Shown here in pieces: positions 9,329 to 19,924 of a stretch of DNA of 64,000 nt. The stretch comes from Marinobacter sp. X15-166B. GTDB lineage: Bacteria > Pseudomonadota > Gammaproteobacteria > Pseudomonadales > Oleiphilaceae. Position 1 is the stretch's first letter, and every line of letters begins with the position of its first letter. The position numbers were made by a program, and so were the translations under genes. The notes beneath the pieces were generated by a model. It did no database searches. It saw nothing but the letters and a program-made list of their open reading frames with translations, and had not been told where the DNA came from. The stretch is from assembly GCF_001752365.1 (NCBI RefSeq), contig NZ_MEIY01000001.1, positions 1,881,569 through 1,945,568 of the forward strand, written 5' to 3'.

Positions 9329-10648
9329 ATGGCCAAGACAGCATCATTGCCTTCGGGCGCGGGGAAAGGACTGGCGGAGCTGCGTTCGCGGCTCTGGTTT
9401 GTCTTTCTGGCATTGCTGGTTTATCGCATCGGTGCGCATATCCCTGTGCCGGGTATCAATCCCGACCGCCTGGCGGCGCTGTTTGATCAGAATCAGGGCA
9501 CCATCCTGAGTCTGTTCAACATGTTCTCCGGTGGTGCGCTCGAACGCATGAGTATCTTTGCACTTGGGATTATGCCGTACATCTCGGCCTCGATTATTAT
9601 GCAGCTCATGACTGCGGTAAACCCGCAGCTTGAGCAGCTTAAAAAAGAGGGTGAGGCAGGGCGTCGCAAGATCAGTCAGTACACCCGCTACGGCACTGTG
9701 GTGCTGGCCCTTGTCCAGGGTATGGGTATCTCGGTCGGGCTGGCGTCGCAAGGCATAACGTTCAATGACAGCTTCAGCTTTCATTTCGTCGCGGTCATCT
9801 CTTTTGTCAGCGGTGCCGTGTTCATGATGTGGCTGGGAGAGCAGATCACGGAGCGGGGTGTAGGTAACGGTATTTCGCTGCTTATCTTCGCCGGTATCGT
9901 GGCAGGCCTGCCAGGGGCTGTCGGGCAAACGCTGGAGCAGGCACGCAACGGCGAAATGAGTTTGTTGGTGGTTCTCGGGATCGCCATTCTGGCAATCGCC
10001 GTGGTCGGTTTCGTGGTGTTCATGGAGCGCGGTCAGCGCCGGCTGACGATCAACTACGCCAAGCGACAGCAAGGGCGTCAGGTGTTTGCGCAGCAGTCCA
10101 GCCACTTGCCACTGAAAGTAAACATGGCCGGTGTGATTCCACCGATCTTTGCGTCGTCCATTCTGCTGTTCCCGGCCTCCCTCGGGCAGTGGTTCGGACA
10201 AAGTGAAGGCATGGAATGGTTGAGTGATATATCGCAGGTGCTGGCACCCAGCAGCCCGCTGTATATCCTGCTTTTTGCCGCCGCGGTTGTATTTTTCTGC
10301 TTTTTCTATACGGCTTTGATGTACAATCCGAAAGAAGTAGCAGACAACCTTAAGCGCTCTGGGGCGTTTATTCCAGGCATTCGTCCTGGCGAACAAACAT
10401 CCAGATACATTGATGGTGTGTTGACGCGTCTGACGCTGTTTGGAGCGATGTATATCGCAGCAGTTTCCCTGTTCCCTCAGTTTTTGATGGTGTTCGGGAA
10501 CGTGCCGTTTTATCTCGGCGGTACGTCTCTGCTGATTGTTGTAGTCGTAGTGATGGATTTTATGGCCCAGGTTCAATCGCACCTGATGTCTCATCAGTAT
10601 GAATCGCTGATGAAGAAATCCAACCTCAAGGGCTACGGTCGGAACTAA
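9329..10648 (+). CDS. secY: Protein translocase subunit SecY
   Basis: SecY is the pore of the SecYEG inner-membrane translocon. The 439-residue product has ten predicted hydrophobic segments, the first near residues 23-40, with the plug region following. The cytosolic loop with GIGNGxSLLIFAG-type sequence (here [15 protein letters not shown]) and the [10 protein letters not shown] motif of the C5 loop are typical. It closes the spc operon together with rpmJ. Confidence 0.99.
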   Translation: MAKTASLPSGAGKGLAELRSRLWFVFLALLVYRIGAHIPVPGINPDRLAALFDQNQGTILSLFNMFSGGALERMSIFALGIMPYISASIIMQLMTAVNPQLEQLKKEGEAGRRKISQYTRYGTVVLALVQGMGISVGLASQGITFNDSFSFHFVAVISFVSGAVFMMWLGEQITERGVGNGISLLIFAGIVAGLPGAVGQTLEQARNGEMSLLVVLGIAILAIAVVGFVVFMERGQRRLTINYAKRQQGRQVFAQQSSHLPLKVNMAGVIPPIFASSILLFPASLGQWFGQSEGMEWLSDISQVLAPSSPLYILLFAAAVVFFCFFYTALMYNPKEVADNLKRSGAFIPGIRPGEQTSRYIDGVLTRLTLFGAMYIAAVSLFPQFLMVFGNVPFYLGGTSLLIVVVVVMDFMAQVQSHLMSHQYESLMKKSNLKGYGRN

Positions 10649-10679
10649 GTTCAGTTCCACTTGAAAACTGGAGTCGACA

Positions 10680-10793
10680 ATGAAAGTACGCGCTTCGGTA
10701 AAGAAAATTTGCCGCAACTGCAAAACGATTCGTCGCAATGGCTCGGTAAGGGTCATTTGCTCGGAACCTCGTCACAAACAGCGTCAAGGCTAA
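10680..10793 (+). CDS. rpmJ: 50S ribosomal protein L36 (zinc-binding type)
   Basis: A 37-residue reading frame begins [19 protein letters not shown]. Cys11, Cys14, Cys27 and His32 form the zinc ribbon of the C+ type of L36. It is preceded by GGAG at 10670-10673. It lies 31 nt after secY, the usual place, and is the last gene before the alpha-operon promoter. Confidence 0.96.
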   Translation: MKVRASVKKICRNCKTIRRNGSVRVICSEPRHKQRQG

Positions 10794-10835
10794 TTCCTCC
10801 GGAATAAGCAACGAACGATGAAAGTGTACGAACTG

Positions 10836-10871
10836 ATAACGCTTGACCTCTAGTTGGTCAAGCGTTATTAT
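10836..10871 (+). promoter_or_regulatory. Alpha-operon promoter embedded in a 13-bp palindrome
   Basis: ATAACGCTTGACC (10836-10848) and its exact reverse complement (10856-10868) flank a 7-nt spacer. TTGACC at 10843-10848 and TATTAT at 10866-10871 are 17 bp apart, a near-consensus sigma-70 promoter using one arm as -35 and abutting the other with the -10. The DNA could be an operator. Read as RNA from upstream, the same sequence would be a strong hairpin followed by TATTATTT that could end spc transcripts. Confidence 0.75.
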
Positions 10872-10931
10872 TTCGCGCCCTTTTGTGGCGGACAATTCAC
10901 ACAGCAAAGCTTTGAACGCGGAGTAATTTGG

Positions 10932-11288
10932 ATGGCACGTATAGCCGGTGTCAATATACCCGACAACAAACACGCTGCAATCTCGCTGACCTATATATTC
11001 GGGATCGGCAAGACAGCAGCTCTTAAGCTTTGCGATGCATCCGGTGTCAAGCCGGGCGTCAAGGTCAAAGACCTCACTGACGAAGAGCTTGAAGCGCTTC
11101 GTTCAGAAGTAGGTAAATTGACTGTTGAAGGCGATCTGCGTCGTGAAGTACAGATGAACATCAAGCGTTTGAAGGATCTCGGTTGCTTCCGTGGTCTGCG
11201 TCACCGTCATGGACTACCCGTCCGTGGGCAGCGCACCAAGACCAATGCTCGCACCCGTAAAGGTCCACGCAAACCTATTCGCAAGTAA
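10932..11288 (+). CDS. rpsM: 30S ribosomal protein S13
   Basis: S13 is in the 30S head and contacts P-site tRNA and the 50S subunit. The 118-residue product starts [15 protein letters not shown] and ends with the basic tail around [12 protein letters not shown], the same length as in E. coli. An upstream in-frame start at 10854 would lie inside the promoter palindrome. It is the first gene of the alpha operon, with a leader of roughly 50 nt. Confidence 0.99.
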   Translation: MARIAGVNIPDNKHAAISLTYIFGIGKTAALKLCDASGVKPGVKVKDLTDEELEALRSEVGKLTVEGDLRREVQMNIKRLKDLGCFRGLRHRHGLPVRGQRTKTNARTRKGPRKPIRK

Positions 11289-11301
11289 CAGGTAGGCAAA
11301 C

Positions 11302-11691
11302 ATGGCAAAGCCAGGTACACGTACCCGTAAAAAGGTGAAAAAGACGGTTGTTGATGGCGTCGCGCACATCCACGCTTCCTTCAACAACACCATCGTGACC
11401 ATTTCTGACCGTCAGGGCAATGTCCTGTCCTGGGCTACTTCTGGTGGTTCCGGGTTCCGCGGGTCGCGTAAGAGTACACCTTTTGCTGCGCAGGTAGCAG
11501 CTGAAAGAGCCGGTAATGCGGCTGCTGAATACGGCTTGAAAAACCTGGATGTTGAAGTTAAGGGCCCCGGCCCTGGACGTGAATCTGCAGTGCGCGCGTT
11601 GAACGCGTGTGGCTACAAGATCACAAACATCACAGATGTGACGCCGATTCCCCACAACGGTTGTCGCCCGCCCAAAAAGCGCCGCGTCTAA
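11302..11691 (+). CDS. rpsK: 30S ribosomal protein S11
   Basis: S11 forms part of the platform and the mRNA exit channel. The 129-residue product equals the E. coli length, with the conserved [17 protein letters not shown] and the C-terminal [10 protein letters not shown]. In E. coli the mature protein is processed and carries an isoaspartate in its C-terminal part. It is followed by rpsD after 18 nt. Confidence 0.99.
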   Translation: MAKPGTRTRKKVKKTVVDGVAHIHASFNNTIVTISDRQGNVLSWATSGGSGFRGSRKSTPFAAQVAAERAGNAAAEYGLKNLDVEVKGPGPGRESAVRALNACGYKITNITDVTPIPHNGCRPPKKRRV

Positions 11692-11709
11692 CACAGGAGA
11701 CAGTGAGAT

Positions 11710-12330
11710 ATGGCTCGTTACATAGGCCCGAAGTGCAAACTGTCTCGGCGTGAAGGGACAGATCTTTTTCTGAAGAGCGGTGTTCGCGCCCTCGACACCA
11801 AGTGTAACCTTGAAACTCCTCCGGGAATGCATGGTGCACGTCGCGGTCGTTTGTCCGAATACGGTCTTCAGCTTCGTGAAAAGCAAAAAGTCCGTCGTAT
11901 GTACGGCGTGCTTGAAAAGCAGTTCCGCAGTTATTACGTCGAGGCAGCCAGACGGAAAGGTGCAACCGGTGAGAACCTGTTGAAGCTTCTGGAAGGCCGT
12001 CTGGATAACGTAGTTTACCGCATGGGTTTTGGTTCAACCCGTGCAGAATCCCGTCAGCTCGTTTCTCACAAGGCGATCCTGGTTAACGATAAGGTGGTCA
12101 ACATTCCATCCTATCAGGTTAAAGCAGGGGACGTAGTGAGCATTCGTGAAAAGGCGAAGAACCAACTGCGCGTTAAAGGTGCATTGGAGCTTTCAGCCGG
12201 CCGTGCTGCGGTGAGCTGGGTAGAGGTCGACGCCAACAAGATGTCTGGCGTTTACAAGTCGGTGCCAGAGCGTACTGAGCTTCCGGCCGACATCAATGAG
12301 AACCTCATCGTCGAGCTTTACTCCAAGTAA
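11710..12330 (+). CDS. rpsD: 30S ribosomal protein S4
   Basis: S4 nucleates 30S assembly and represses the alpha operon translationally in E. coli. The 206-residue product starts [19 protein letters not shown] after the initiator and has an S4 RNA-binding domain ([20 protein letters not shown], from about residue 97). Both length and sequence are typical of Gram-negative, zinc-free S4. Confidence 0.99.
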   Translation: MARYIGPKCKLSRREGTDLFLKSGVRALDTKCNLETPPGMHGARRGRLSEYGLQLREKQKVRRMYGVLEKQFRSYYVEAARRKGATGENLLKLLEGRLDNVVYRMGFGSTRAESRQLVSHKAILVNDKVVNIPSYQVKAGDVVSIREKAKNQLRVKGALELSAGRAAVSWVEVDANKMSGVYKSVPERTELPADINENLIVELYSK

Positions 12331-12365
12331 AGCCTTGTTAGCAACGAGAGTAGATAGGGGCGTCT

Positions 12366-13370
12366 ATGCAGCGTTCAGTACAAGAGTTATTGACACCTCG
12401 TACCATTGACGTGAAAGAAGCCGATAACACGCGTGCCAAGGTGACGCTGGAGCCTCTCGAAAGAGGCTTCGGGCATACCCTGGGAAGTGCACTGCGTCGG
12501 ATTCTCTTGTCCTCAATGCCGGGCTGCGCTGTTACTGAAGCGCAGATTGACGGTGTTTTGCATGAGTACAGCGCAATTGAAGGTGTCCAGGAAGACGTCA
12601 TCGAGATTCTGTTGAATCTCAAGGGCGTCGCGGTAACCATGGCCGACCGGGACGAGACTGAGCTTACCCTCAGCAAGAAAGGTCCGGGCGTTGTTACAGC
12701 TGGTGATATCACGCTGGATCATGAAGTCGAGATCGCAAACCCTGACCATGTGATCTGTCATCTCAGTGAGAATGGCGAAATCAACATGCGGTTGACGGTG
12801 GCTCGCGGTCGTGGCTACGAAGCGGCAGATCAGCGCGGCTTCGACGAGAGCGAAACCCGTGCAATCGGGCGCCTGCAGCTGGACGCTACGTTCAGCCCGG
12901 TCCGTCGTGTGGCGTACACGGTCGATAGTGCCCGTGTCGAGCAGCGTACGGATCTGGACAAGCTGGTGATTGACCTGGAGACCAACGGTACGATCGATCC
13001 GGAAGAAGCAATTCGCCGGGCCGCGACCATCCTCCAGCAGCAATTGGCAGTATTTGTTGACTTCGATCATGAGAAAGAGCCCGAGCGCGTTGAGGAAGAG
13101 GAAGAAGTCGATCCGATTCTGTTGCGTCCGGTGGATGATCTGGAGCTAACCGTGCGTTCAGCTAACTGCTTGAAAGCTGAAAACATTTACTACATCGGCG
13201 ATCTTATTCAGCGTACAGAAGTAGAGCTGCTGAAGACGCCTAATCTGGGCAAAAAGTCGCTTACAGAAATTAAAGATGTGCTGGCTTCACGCGGTCTGTC
13301 TCTGGGTATGCGTCTTGATAACTGGCCGCCGGCAAGCCTTCGTGGTGACGACCGGGTTCTGGGCGGTTAA
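12366..13370 (+). CDS. rpoA: RNA polymerase alpha subunit
   Basis: Alpha dimerises to start RNA polymerase assembly, and its C-terminal domain binds UP elements and activators. The 334-residue product has the N-terminal dimerisation domain ([20 protein letters not shown] near residues 30-49) and an acidic linker ([10 protein letters not shown]). The C-terminal domain carries the family helix [17 protein letters not shown]. It lies between rpsD and rplQ as usual. Confidence 0.99.
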   Translation: MQRSVQELLTPRTIDVKEADNTRAKVTLEPLERGFGHTLGSALRRILLSSMPGCAVTEAQIDGVLHEYSAIEGVQEDVIEILLNLKGVAVTMADRDETELTLSKKGPGVVTAGDITLDHEVEIANPDHVICHLSENGEINMRLTVARGRGYEAADQRGFDESETRAIGRLQLDATFSPVRRVAYTVDSARVEQRTDLDKLVIDLETNGTIDPEEAIRRAATILQQQLAVFVDFDHEKEPERVEEEEEVDPILLRPVDDLELTVRSANCLKAENIYYIGDLIQRTEVELLKTPNLGKKSLTEIKDVLASRGLSLGMRLDNWPPASLRGDDRVLGG

Positions 13371-13406
13371 TCGCCGAACTGGTAGTTTAAGTAAGGAATC
13401 AGAGCA

Positions 13407-13802
13407 ATGCGTCATCGCAAGAGTGGTCGTAAATTTAGTAGGACCAGTGCGCATCGCAAAGCCATGTTTCGCAACATGGCTGCGTCACTAGTCGAGCATG
13501 AGCTGATCAAAACAACTCTGCCCAAGGCAAAAGAATTGCGCCGGGTAGCAGAGCCACTGATCACGCTGTCAAAAAATGATTCGGTAGCAAATCGTCGTCT
13601 GGCGTTCTCGCGTCTGCGTAACGATGCCGTGGTCGCCAAGCTCTTCACCGAGCTGGGCCCACGTTTCGCCGATCGTCCGGGTGGTTACCTTCGCATCATG
13701 AAGTGTGGCTTCCGTGCCGGGGACAATGCGCCTATGGCGTACGTCGAGCTGATCGGACGTCCGTTGGATATCGAAGCAGAAGAGATGGACGACGAAGAGT
13801 AA
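13407..13802 (+). CDS. rplQ: 50S ribosomal protein L17
   Basis: L17 lies near the tunnel exit. The 131-residue product begins [20 protein letters not shown] and contains [26 protein letters not shown] of the family. The acidic tail (EAEEMDDEE) resembles that of related gammaproteobacteria. It is the last gene of the alpha operon and is followed by a strong terminator. Confidence 0.99.
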   Translation: MRHRKSGRKFSRTSAHRKAMFRNMAASLVEHELIKTTLPKAKELRRVAEPLITLSKNDSVANRRLAFSRLRNDAVVAKLFTELGPRFADRPGGYLRIMKCGFRAGDNAPMAYVELIGRPLDIEAEEMDDEE

Positions 13803-13826
13803 ACGCTCCCAGTCGTGCTGAAAGAA

Positions 13827-13859
13827 AAGCCGGTGCCCTCAGGGTCACCGGCTTTTTTG
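13827..13859 (+). terminator. Bidirectional terminator between rplQ and uvrA
   Basis: AAAGCCGGTG pairs with CACCGGCTTT around a 10-nt loop that itself has CCCT/AGGG pairing. A T-run follows on the plus strand. On the minus strand the stem is followed by TTTTCTTTC, so it can also end uvrA transcription arriving from the right. Confidence 0.92.
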
Positions 13860-13882
13860 TTGCTGGCAGGGAAGCGGTGGGC

Positions 13883-16705
13883 TCATTTCGTTAACATGGC
13901 TTTCAGGTAACGGCCGGTGTGGGATGCCGGGTTGTCCGCGACCTCCTCCGGGGTGCCTTCAGCAATTATCCGGCCGCCGCCAGAGCCCCCTTCAGGCCCC
14001 AGGTCCACCACCCAGTCTGCGGTTTTGATGACATCCAGGTTGTGTTCAATCACCACAATGGTGTTGCCGTGATCCCGCAAACGCTGCAGCACGTTAAGCA
14101 GCTGCTGGATATCGTAGAAGTGCAACCCGGTGGTCGGCTCGTCCAGAATGTACAGGGTCTTGCCGGTGTCCCGCTTGGACAGTTCTTTGGCCAGTTTGAC
14201 CCGTTGGGCTTCACCGCCCGACAAGGTCACCGCGCTTTGCCCCAGGCGAATATAGGACAGCCCCACATCCATCAGGGTTTGTAATTTGCGGGCCAGAAAC
14301 GGCACCGGGTCAAAAAACTCCCGGCCTTCTTCCACAGTCATCGACAGCACTTCGTGGATGTTTTTACCCTTATAGCGGATTTCCAGGGTTTCCCGGTTGT
14401 ACCGCTGCCCCTTGCACACATCGCAGGGTACATACACATCCGGTAAAAAATGCATTTCTACCTTGATGACCCCGTCACCCTGGCAGGCCTCGCAGCGGCC
14501 GCCTTTCACATTGAAGCTGAAGCGGCCGGGCTTGTAGCCCCGGGAACGGGATTCCTGGGTGCCCGCAAACAGCTCGCGGATGGGCGTGAACAGGCCGGTG
14601 TAGGTGGCCGGGTTGGAGCGGGGCGTGCGGCCAATGGGGCTCTGGTCGATATCGATCACCTTGTCCAGGTGGTCCAGACCGCTGATGGATTGATAAGGCC
14701 CGTGGCTCAGCGTGGTGGCCTTGTTGAGGCTGGTGGCGCAGATAGGGTAGAGGGTGCTGTTGATCAGGGTCGACTTGCCGGAACCGGACACCCCGGTGAC
14801 GCAGGTCATGACCCCCAGTGGAATTTCCAGGGACACGTCTTGCAGGTTATTGCCGCTGGCGCCGGTGAGGGTCAGGAATTTGCCCGAGCCGGGGTTGCGG
14901 GTGGCCGGCACGCTGATTTCCTTGCTGCCACTGAGGTATTGGCCGGTCAGCGAAGCCGGATTGTCGATGATCGCTTGCGGGGAACCCTGGGCAATGATCT
15001 GGCCACCGTGAACGCCTGCACCCGGACCTATATCGATCACGTGGTCGGCGGCGCGTATCGCGTCCTCGTCGTGCTCCACCACGATGACAGTGTTGCCGAG
15101 GTCGCGCAGGTGGGTGAGGGTGGCCAGCAGGCGGTCGTTGTCCCGCTGGTGCAGGCCGATGGAGGGTTCGTCCAGAATGTACATGACCCCCACCAGGCCC
15201 GCGCCGATCTGGCTGGCGAGACGGATGCGCTGGGCTTCGCCCCCCGACAGGGTGTCCGCGCTGCGCTCCAGGGTCAGGTAATCCAGGCCCACATTGACCA
15301 GAAACTGCAGCCGCTGGTGCACCTCTTTGACGATCTTTTCGGCAATTTCGCCCCGTCGGCCGGGCAGGCTCAGGGTCTCAAAATATCTGAGTGCGTCGCC
15401 GATGGGCAGGTGGGTGAGTGCGGGTAGATTGTTGTGTTCAATAAATACATGGCGGGCGCTGCGACGTAACCGGCTACCCTGGCAGTCCTTGCAGGCTTGC
15501 TGACTCAGGTTTTTGGCCAGTTCCTCGCGCATGGTTTGCGAATCCGTCTCCCGGTAACGGCGCTCCAGATTGGGGAGTATGCCTTCAAAGGGATGGCTGC
15601 GCTCCATCATCTGGCCACGGGAATTCACGTAGCGAAAGGCGATCTCTTCAGTGCCGGAACCGTGCAGGATGATCTCCCGGAAGGACTCCGGCAACTCATT
15701 GAAGGGCGTGTCAAGGTCGACCCCGTAATGCTCGGCGACGCTGCTCAGTAGCTGAAAATAATACACCGCCCGCCGGTCCCAGCCTTTCACAGCGCCGGCT
15801 GCCAGGGTCGCCTCCGGGTGATGGACGATTTTGTCCCGGTCAAAGAATTGGCGCACACCAAGACCGTCGCAGGTCGGGCAGGCGCCGGCCGGATTATTGA
15901 ACGAGAACAACCGGGGCTCCAGTTCGCTCAAGGCGTAGCCGCACTGGGTGCAGGCGTAGCGGGCGGAAAAAATATGCTCTTCGCCGGTCTCCGACATGGG
16001 CGCCACCAGCGCCAGACCGTCCGCCAGCTGCAGCGCGGTTTCAAAACTCTCCGCCAGACGTTGCTCCAGCCCCGCCTGGACCTTGAAACGATCAATCACC
16101 ACGTCAATCTGATGCTTGCGCTTTTTATCCAGCGCGGGCAGTTCGTCGATGTCGTACACCGTGCCGTCGACCCGCAAACGGATGAACCCCTGACTGCGCA
16201 TGGTGTCAATCAGTTGCAGGTGCTCTCCCTTACGATCCCGGATCACCGGTGCCAGAATCATCAGGCGGCTGTCGGCGGGCATGGCCATCACCTGGTCCAC
16301 CATCTGGCTGACGGTTTGCGCTTCCAAAGGTTGGCCATGATCGGGGCAGCGGGGTTCCCCGGCCCGGGCAAACAGCAATCGCAGGTAATCGTAAATTTCT
16401 GTGATGGTGCCCACCGTCGACCGGGGGTTGTGGGAGGTCGACTTCTGTTCGATGGAGATGGCCGGCGACAGACCCTCAATGTGGTCGATCTCCGGTTTTT
16501 CCATCATCGACAGGAATTGGCGCGCGTAGGTGGACAGGGATTCCACATAACGCCTTTGGCCCTCTGCGTAGAGCGTATCAAAGGCCAGCGACGACTTGCC
16601 CGACCCGGACAAGCCGGTAATCACAATGAGCTGGTTGCGCGGGATATCCAGGTCGATGTTTTTCAGGTTGTGGGTTCTGGCCCCTTTGATCTGGATATGA
16701 TCCAT
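13883..16705 (-). CDS. uvrA: Excinuclease ABC subunit A
   Basis: UvrA is the damage-recognition ATPase of nucleotide excision repair and works with UvrB. The 940-residue product equals the E. coli length. It has two ABC modules: the first Walker [10 protein letters not shown] at residues 31-39, signatures [12 protein letters not shown] and [12 protein letters not shown], and CxxC zinc modules CTQCGY..CPTCDG and CEACQG..CDVCKG. It is divergent from the YajR-like gene. I see no CTG-N10-CAG LexA box in the 121-bp gap, so SOS control is not supported by the sequence. Confidence 0.98.
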   Translation of the reverse strand: MDHIQIKGARTHNLKNIDLDIPRNQLIVITGLSGSGKSSLAFDTLYAEGQRRYVESLSTYARQFLSMMEKPEIDHIEGLSPAISIEQKSTSHNPRSTVGTITEIYDYLRLLFARAGEPRCPDHGQPLEAQTVSQMVDQVMAMPADSRLMILAPVIRDRKGEHLQLIDTMRSQGFIRLRVDGTVYDIDELPALDKKRKHQIDVVIDRFKVQAGLEQRLAESFETALQLADGLALVAPMSETGEEHIFSARYACTQCGYALSELEPRLFSFNNPAGACPTCDGLGVRQFFDRDKIVHHPEATLAAGAVKGWDRRAVYYFQLLSSVAEHYGVDLDTPFNELPESFREIILHGSGTEEIAFRYVNSRGQMMERSHPFEGILPNLERRYRETDSQTMREELAKNLSQQACKDCQGSRLRRSARHVFIEHNNLPALTHLPIGDALRYFETLSLPGRRGEIAEKIVKEVHQRLQFLVNVGLDYLTLERSADTLSGGEAQRIRLASQIGAGLVGVMYILDEPSIGLHQRDNDRLLATLTHLRDLGNTVIVVEHDEDAIRAADHVIDIGPGAGVHGGQIIAQGSPQAIIDNPASLTGQYLSGSKEISVPATRNPGSGKFLTLTGASGNNLQDVSLEIPLGVMTCVTGVSGSGKSTLINSTLYPICATSLNKATTLSHGPYQSISGLDHLDKVIDIDQSPIGRTPRSNPATYTGLFTPIRELFAGTQESRSRGYKPGRFSFNVKGGRCEACQGDGVIKVEMHFLPDVYVPCDVCKGQRYNRETLEIRYKGKNIHEVLSMTVEEGREFFDPVPFLARKLQTLMDVGLSYIRLGQSAVTLSGGEAQRVKLAKELSKRDTGKTLYILDEPTTGLHFYDIQQLLNVLQRLRDHGNTIVVIEHNLDVIKTADWVVDLGPEGGSGGGRIIAEGTPEEVADNPASHTGRYLKAMLTK

Positions 16706-16826
16706 AACATCCTCGAAAAGAAAAACGCTGAGTATACCGTGTTCCGGGCAATCCGGCTAAATGCCGCGACGGAGGGCTGCTTCTGCTACAATGCGCGTCT
16801 TTTAAGAGTTAAGGATCTGGAGGCGT

Positions 16827-18197
16827 ATGATTGCTTTGGAAAGACGCTCGGTTGCAGCGTTGGCCTCGGTCTATGCGGTGCGAATGCTGGGCCTGTTCAT
16901 GGTGATGCCGGTGTTCGTGCTGTACGGCAGTGGCCTTGGCGGGGCCACGCCCGCGCTGCTCGGCTTTGCCATTGGCGCCTATGGGCTGAGTCAGGCGGTG
17001 CTGCAAATTCCGTTCGGCGTACTGTCCGACCGGTTCGGTCGCAAACGGATGATCTATCTGGGTTTGCTGATATTTACCGCGGGCAGTTTGCTGGCGGCCG
17101 GAGCCGACACCATTTACGGGGTGATTGCCGGTCGCCTGTTACAGGGCGCCGGTGCCATCGCCAGCGTGCTGATGGCGTTGCTCAGCGACCTGACCCGGGA
17201 AGAGCAGCGCACCAAGGCCATGGCCACCGTGGGCATATCCATCGGTCTGTCGTTTTCACTGTCACTGGTGGTGGGGCCGCTGATTGCTGCCGCCTACGGC
17301 TTGGCGGGCATATTTTACGCCACCGCCGGGTTGGCGCTGGTGGCCATGGTGATTGTTTATGCTGCCGTGCCTAACCCCTACCAGGCCAGCCACTCGTTGG
17401 AGACCCGGCCGAACCGGGCGATGCTTTCCCAGGTGTTGAGGGACAGTCGCTTGCTGCGCCTCGATTTTGGTATCTTTGCGCTGCACTTCGTGCTCACAGC
17501 GGTCTTTCTGGTGGTACCGGGGTTGCTGGAGCACACCGTTGGGCTGGCTGCTGAGTCCCATTGGTGGCTGTATCTGACGGTGATGGTGACCTCATTCTTT
17601 GCCATGGTGCCGTTCATCATTATTGGTGAAAAGCGCCGGCAGATGAAGGCGGTGCTGTCGGGCGCCATCCTGATGTTGGCTGCGGCGACCGCGGCACTGG
17701 TGCTGGTCTCTGGCAGTCTGGCGGGGGCATGGGTTGTACTGTTTTTCTTCTTCATGGCCTTCAACCTGCTGGAGGCCTGCCTGCCGTCTCTGGTCAGCAA
17801 GGAAGCGCCCGCCGCCAGCCGGGGCACCGCCATGGGGGTGTATTCCACCTCTCAGTTCATGGGGGCCTTTCTGGGGGGCACCCTGGCGGGTGTGTTGCTG
17901 GAAGCCTACGGGTTTTACGGTGTTGTTGGTTTGATGGTGGGTGTTCTACTATGTTGGCTGGTGGTCGCGCTGACCATGTCGCCGCCAAGTCACGCGACCA
18001 GTTTCATGTTACAGTTGCGGACGGTCAGCCCTGAGCAGATTGCCGTCATTGACGAGCGGTTGCGGACACTGCCCGGGGTGCAGGATGTGGTGATTCTTGA
18101 AGAAGCCCATACCGCGTATCTGAAGGTTGATCGCCAGTATTTCAAAGAAGAGCTGCTAGCCGGTTACGAATTTATCCAGCCGCGCACACCGGCTTGA
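16827..18197 (+). CDS. YajR-like MFS transporter with C-terminal ferredoxin-like domain
   Basis: The 456-residue protein is a 12-TM major facilitator. MFS motif A is seen as [12 protein letters not shown], and other stretches closely match E. coli YajR ([30 protein letters not shown]). After the last membrane helix, from about residue 395, a soluble tail with the pattern of the small YAM domain of YajR follows. The substrate is unknown. GGAGG precedes the ATG. The position between uvrA and ssb is shared with Pseudomonas. Confidence 0.85.
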   Translation: MIALERRSVAALASVYAVRMLGLFMVMPVFVLYGSGLGGATPALLGFAIGAYGLSQAVLQIPFGVLSDRFGRKRMIYLGLLIFTAGSLLAAGADTIYGVIAGRLLQGAGAIASVLMALLSDLTREEQRTKAMATVGISIGLSFSLSLVVGPLIAAAYGLAGIFYATAGLALVAMVIVYAAVPNPYQASHSLETRPNRAMLSQVLRDSRLLRLDFGIFALHFVLTAVFLVVPGLLEHTVGLAAESHWWLYLTVMVTSFFAMVPFIIIGEKRRQMKAVLSGAILMLAAATAALVLVSGSLAGAWVVLFFFFMAFNLLEACLPSLVSKEAPAASRGTAMGVYSTSQFMGAFLGGTLAGVLLEAYGFYGVVGLMVGVLLCWLVVALTMSPPSHATSFMLQLRTVSPEQIAVIDERLRTLPGVQDVVILEEAHTAYLKVDRQYFKEELLAGYEFIQPRTPA

Positions 18198-18258
18198 ATC
18201 CACACATCCGGCAATGGAATGCCCAGATTATTACAGACTGAGTCAGGAGCAAGAAGAC

Positions 18259-18795
18259 ATGGCACGAGGCGTTAACAAAGTAATTCTGATTGGCAATCTG
18301 GGGCAGGACCCCGAGACCCGGTTCACCCCCAACGGCAATGCCGTGGTCAACCTGTCCCTGGCGACCGACGAGAGTTACCGGGATCGGCAGAGCGGGCAGA
18401 TGGTTCCCAAAACGGAGTGGCACCGGATCGTAATGTTCGGAAAGATCGCCGAGATTGCGGGCCAGTATCTGCGCAAAGGGTCCAAAGTCTACATTGAAGG
18501 CAAGTTGCAGACGCGCAAGTGGCAGGGCCAGGACGGTAACGACCGGTACACCACCGAGGTGGTGGTGGACATCAACGGCCAGATGCAGATGCTCGATAGC
18601 CGTGGGGGTGAAGGCGGTATGCAGCAGGGCGCGCCAGCCGGCCGGCCGCAGTCGTCCAGCTACAACGCCCCTCCGGCCCAGCAACAGAATCAGCCGCCGG
18701 CGTCCGGTCAGCAATCCGGCGGCTACAACCAGCCGGCTCAGGGGGGCGGCGCCCCCGACCCGATGGATGATTTCGACGATGACATCCCGTTCTGA
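18259..18795 (+). CDS. ssb: Single-stranded DNA-binding protein
   Basis: SSB coats single-stranded DNA in replication, repair and recombination. The 178-residue product has the OB fold ([21 protein letters not shown], then GRNxxxxxE-type [16 protein letters not shown]). A Gln/Gly/Pro-rich linker follows from about residue 115, and the tip DFDDDIPF is the acidic protein-interaction tail. An AGGAG at 18245-18249 supports ATG 18259; an upstream in-frame start at 18214 adds unrelated residues. Confidence 0.98.
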   Translation: MARGVNKVILIGNLGQDPETRFTPNGNAVVNLSLATDESYRDRQSGQMVPKTEWHRIVMFGKIAEIAGQYLRKGSKVYIEGKLQTRKWQGQDGNDRYTTEVVVDINGQMQMLDSRGGEGGMQQGAPAGRPQSSSYNAPPAQQQNQPPASGQQSGGYNQPAQGGGAPDPMDDFDDDIPF

Positions 18796-18842
18796 CTCCC
18801 TCAAGTAAGGGAATACTGGGTGTGTCATTAAGCATCCAGCTC

Positions 18843-18867
18843 GAAAGCCCCGTACCGCGGGGCTTTC
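18843..18867 (+). terminator. Terminator after ssb
   Basis: GAAAGCCCCG and CGGGGCTTTC form a 10-bp perfect stem with a 5-nt loop. The following T content is modest (GCTATTT), so termination may be partial. The 250 bp between this gene and the next kinase hold an A/T-rich stretch with TATACT at 18996-19001 but no convincing -35 element. Confidence 0.7.
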
Positions 18868-19066
18868 GCTATTTGGGGAGGAAAAAGTGCGCTTGTTCAG
18901 CGCCCCCGAAAAGAACCGGGATTTGGTTTTTCAGGCGAATGATCCGGTGGGGTGTCCAGATACGAACTGTAACGAAGTTTGGCGTTTAAAATCATTATAC
19001 TCCAGCCGTATTGCGGCCTTTTCAAACAATAATTGACAGGCGATTTGTTTGTCCGGCGACCCGATT

Positions 19067-19918
19067 ATGACAGATGTTCCCAACTCCCCGGCGGACGACA
19101 CCGCTTTAAATGAGCAGCTCGAGCGTGTAAACCGTCAGCTGCTGCAGTCAGAAAAAATGGCGGCCATCGGTCAGCTGGCGGCGGGCGTGGCCCATGAGAT
19201 CAACAACCCCATCGGCTACGTCTACTCCAACCTGCAGAGTCTGGATCGATACCTGGTCGACATGTTCCGGTTGACCGATGCGATCGGTTCGGCATCGACG
19301 CAGGAAGAGCTGGAGGAACTCAAACAGAGCATTGACTATGAGTTTTTGCGCGGCGATCTGGAAGATCTGGTGGCCGAGTCCCGCGAGGGCATCGAGCGGG
19401 TCAAAACCATTATAACGACCCTCATGGATTTTACCCACGCGGATGAAGAAGAATTCAAACTTGCCGATATTCACTGGGGCATCAACACCACGCTTAGCGT
19501 GATCAATAACGAGATCAAGTATAAAGCGGAGGTGGTGAAAGACTTCGGCGACTTGCCGTTGGTGTCCTGCATTATTTCCCAGATCAATCAGGTGATCCTG
19601 AACCTGCTCGCCAACGCCGCCCACTCCATCGAAGGGTTTGGCAAAATCATCGTACGCACCCGGCACGAAAGTAACTACGTCGTTATTGATGTGGAAGATA
19701 CCGGTAAAGGTATTTCCCAGGAACACATCAATAAAGTATTTGATCCCTTCTTCACCACCAAGCCTATCGGCGAGGGCACCGGTCTCGGGTTGTCATTGTC
19801 TTTCAGTATTGTCGAGAAACATAACGGTCGCATTGACGTAACGAGTACCCCGGGCAAAGGCACCTGTTTTCGTATCATTCTGCCCATTGGCACTTCCGAT
19901 ACCGGCCGTTGTTCCTGA
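19067..19918 (+). CDS. Soluble sensor histidine kinase (HisKA/HATPase)
   Basis: The 283-residue cytosolic kinase has no membrane segment. It has a short N-terminal coiled helix, an H-box with GVAHEINNP (phosphoacceptor His43), an N-box INQVILNLLANAAHSIE, and G-boxes DTGKGIS and GTGLGLSLS. The ATPase domain is complete. ATG 19067 is chosen; a TTG at 19049 with an AGG before it is possible and adds six residues. It leads the signalling cluster, and the next gene starts 6 nt later. The input is not evident. Confidence 0.88.
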   Translation: MTDVPNSPADDTALNEQLERVNRQLLQSEKMAAIGQLAAGVAHEINNPIGYVYSNLQSLDRYLVDMFRLTDAIGSASTQEELEELKQSIDYEFLRGDLEDLVAESREGIERVKTIITTLMDFTHADEEEFKLADIHWGINTTLSVINNEIKYKAEVVKDFGDLPLVSCIISQINQVILNLLANAAHSIEGFGKIIVRTRHESNYVVIDVEDTGKGISQEHINKVFDPFFTTKPIGEGTGLGLSLSFSIVEKHNGRIDVTSTPGKGTCFRIILPIGTSDTGRCS

Positions 19919-19924
19919 TACCTC

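Noticed and set aside
9344-10756. A 470-codon minus-strand frame opposite secY
   Set aside because: Strongly charged, His/Gln-rich translation typical for the complement of membrane-protein codons; not a gene.
16706-16826. Possible LexA box before uvrA
   Set aside because: The nearest sequence on the minus strand (ACGGTATACTCAG) lacks the CTG half at the required distance.
15818-17374. A 518-codon plus-strand frame opposite uvrA and overlapping the YajR-like gene
   Set aside because: It is the antisense shadow of a GC-rich gene and an out-of-frame reading of the transporter; no motif or ribosome binding site fits, while both real genes are clear.
19049-19066. TTG start for the first histidine kinase
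   Set aside because: Possible because an AGG lies before it, but ATG 19067 is preferred; it changes the product by only six residues.
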